Of a stretch of 6,134 nt of DNA, positions 6,047 through 6,134 are shown piece by piece. A program made the position numbers and the translations under genes. The notes under the pieces are model-generated. The model searched no databases. It was not told the origin of the DNA and saw only the letters and a program-made list of their open reading frames with translations. Positions within the stretch are counted from its first letter, which is position 1. The number at the start of each line of letters is the position of its first letter. Source of the DNA: a bacterium (GTDB lineage: Bacteria; Planctomycetota; Planctomycetia; Pirellulales; Pirellulaceae); assembly GCA_030432015.1 (NCBI GenBank), contig JAUIHJ010000517.1:1-6134 (forward strand), given 5' to 3'.

Positions 6047-6134
6047 CGCATTCGCCCGACCGCAGGTCTCCACTCGGCGCCGCGCACCGGTTTCGGGGAG
6101 ACCTTCGGTCATCGCTTCCGACGAGGTCGGAGAC
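6036..6134. repeat. Nested inverted repeat at the right edge
   Basis: GTCTCCGACCTCG at 6036-6048 is the exact reverse complement of 6122-6134, which ends at the last base of the window and may extend further. Inside it GGTCTCC at 6065-6071 pairs with GGAGACC at 6097-6103. The left arm overlaps the last unit and linker of the 42-bp repeat, so the repeat motif itself is present in inverted orientation at the edge. It could form a cruciform or long hairpin, or be the edge of a larger inverted repeat family. Confidence 0.7.

Noticed and set aside
5851..6087. Small minus-strand ORF encoding RRPAHNKEPAHN repeats
   Set aside because: The frame is open only because the repeat lengths are multiples of three; a second frame is equally open, and there is no domain or clear start signal.

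Overview
The window looks like a piece of a planctomycete chromosome, probably from the Pirellulales (Rhodopirellula-like). The main reason is the large secreted protein, which begins with an arginine-rich stretch and then LEQLEDRRVLA. This matches the N-terminal motif typical of planctomycete extracellular proteins. The DNA is GC-rich, and both recognisable genes lie on the minus strand.

Layout from left to right. Positions 1-448 hold the N-terminal part of a PP2C-type (PPM) protein phosphatase-like gene on the minus strand; its C-terminal part is outside the window. Positions 449-1057 form a gene-poor spacer with a small inverted repeat and, just after the stop of the next gene, a strong GC-rich stem-loop that may be a terminator. 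Positions 1058-5713 are one very large minus-strand gene of 1551 codons. From N to C terminus its product has a planctomycete export motif, an alpha/beta-hydrolase (lipase-like) domain with a GHSRG nucleophile elbow, a beta-rich linker, a CSLREA-like motif (ECTLRAAL), eleven repeats of about 63 residues forming a predicted parallel beta-helix, a terminal beta-sandwich-like domain and a tail without a recognised domain. Positions 5714-6134 are the upstream region, with a ribosome binding site, a weak promoter candidate, a higher-order 42-bp tandem repeat (two 18-bp units plus 6 bp, three times) and a perfect 13-bp inverted repeat reaching the window edge.

The two genes need not work together: about 600 bp and a likely terminator lie between them. 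The large protein is best read as a cell-surface or secreted putative esterase/lipase presented on or fused to a beta-helix stalk. The phosphatase-like gene would act in cytoplasmic Ser/Thr signalling, but an Asn replaces a normally metal-binding Asp, so its activity is uncertain. Nothing here is convincingly a wholly new system. The points most worth a second look are the hydrolase/beta-helix fusion, the altered phosphatase site and the ordered repeat block upstream.
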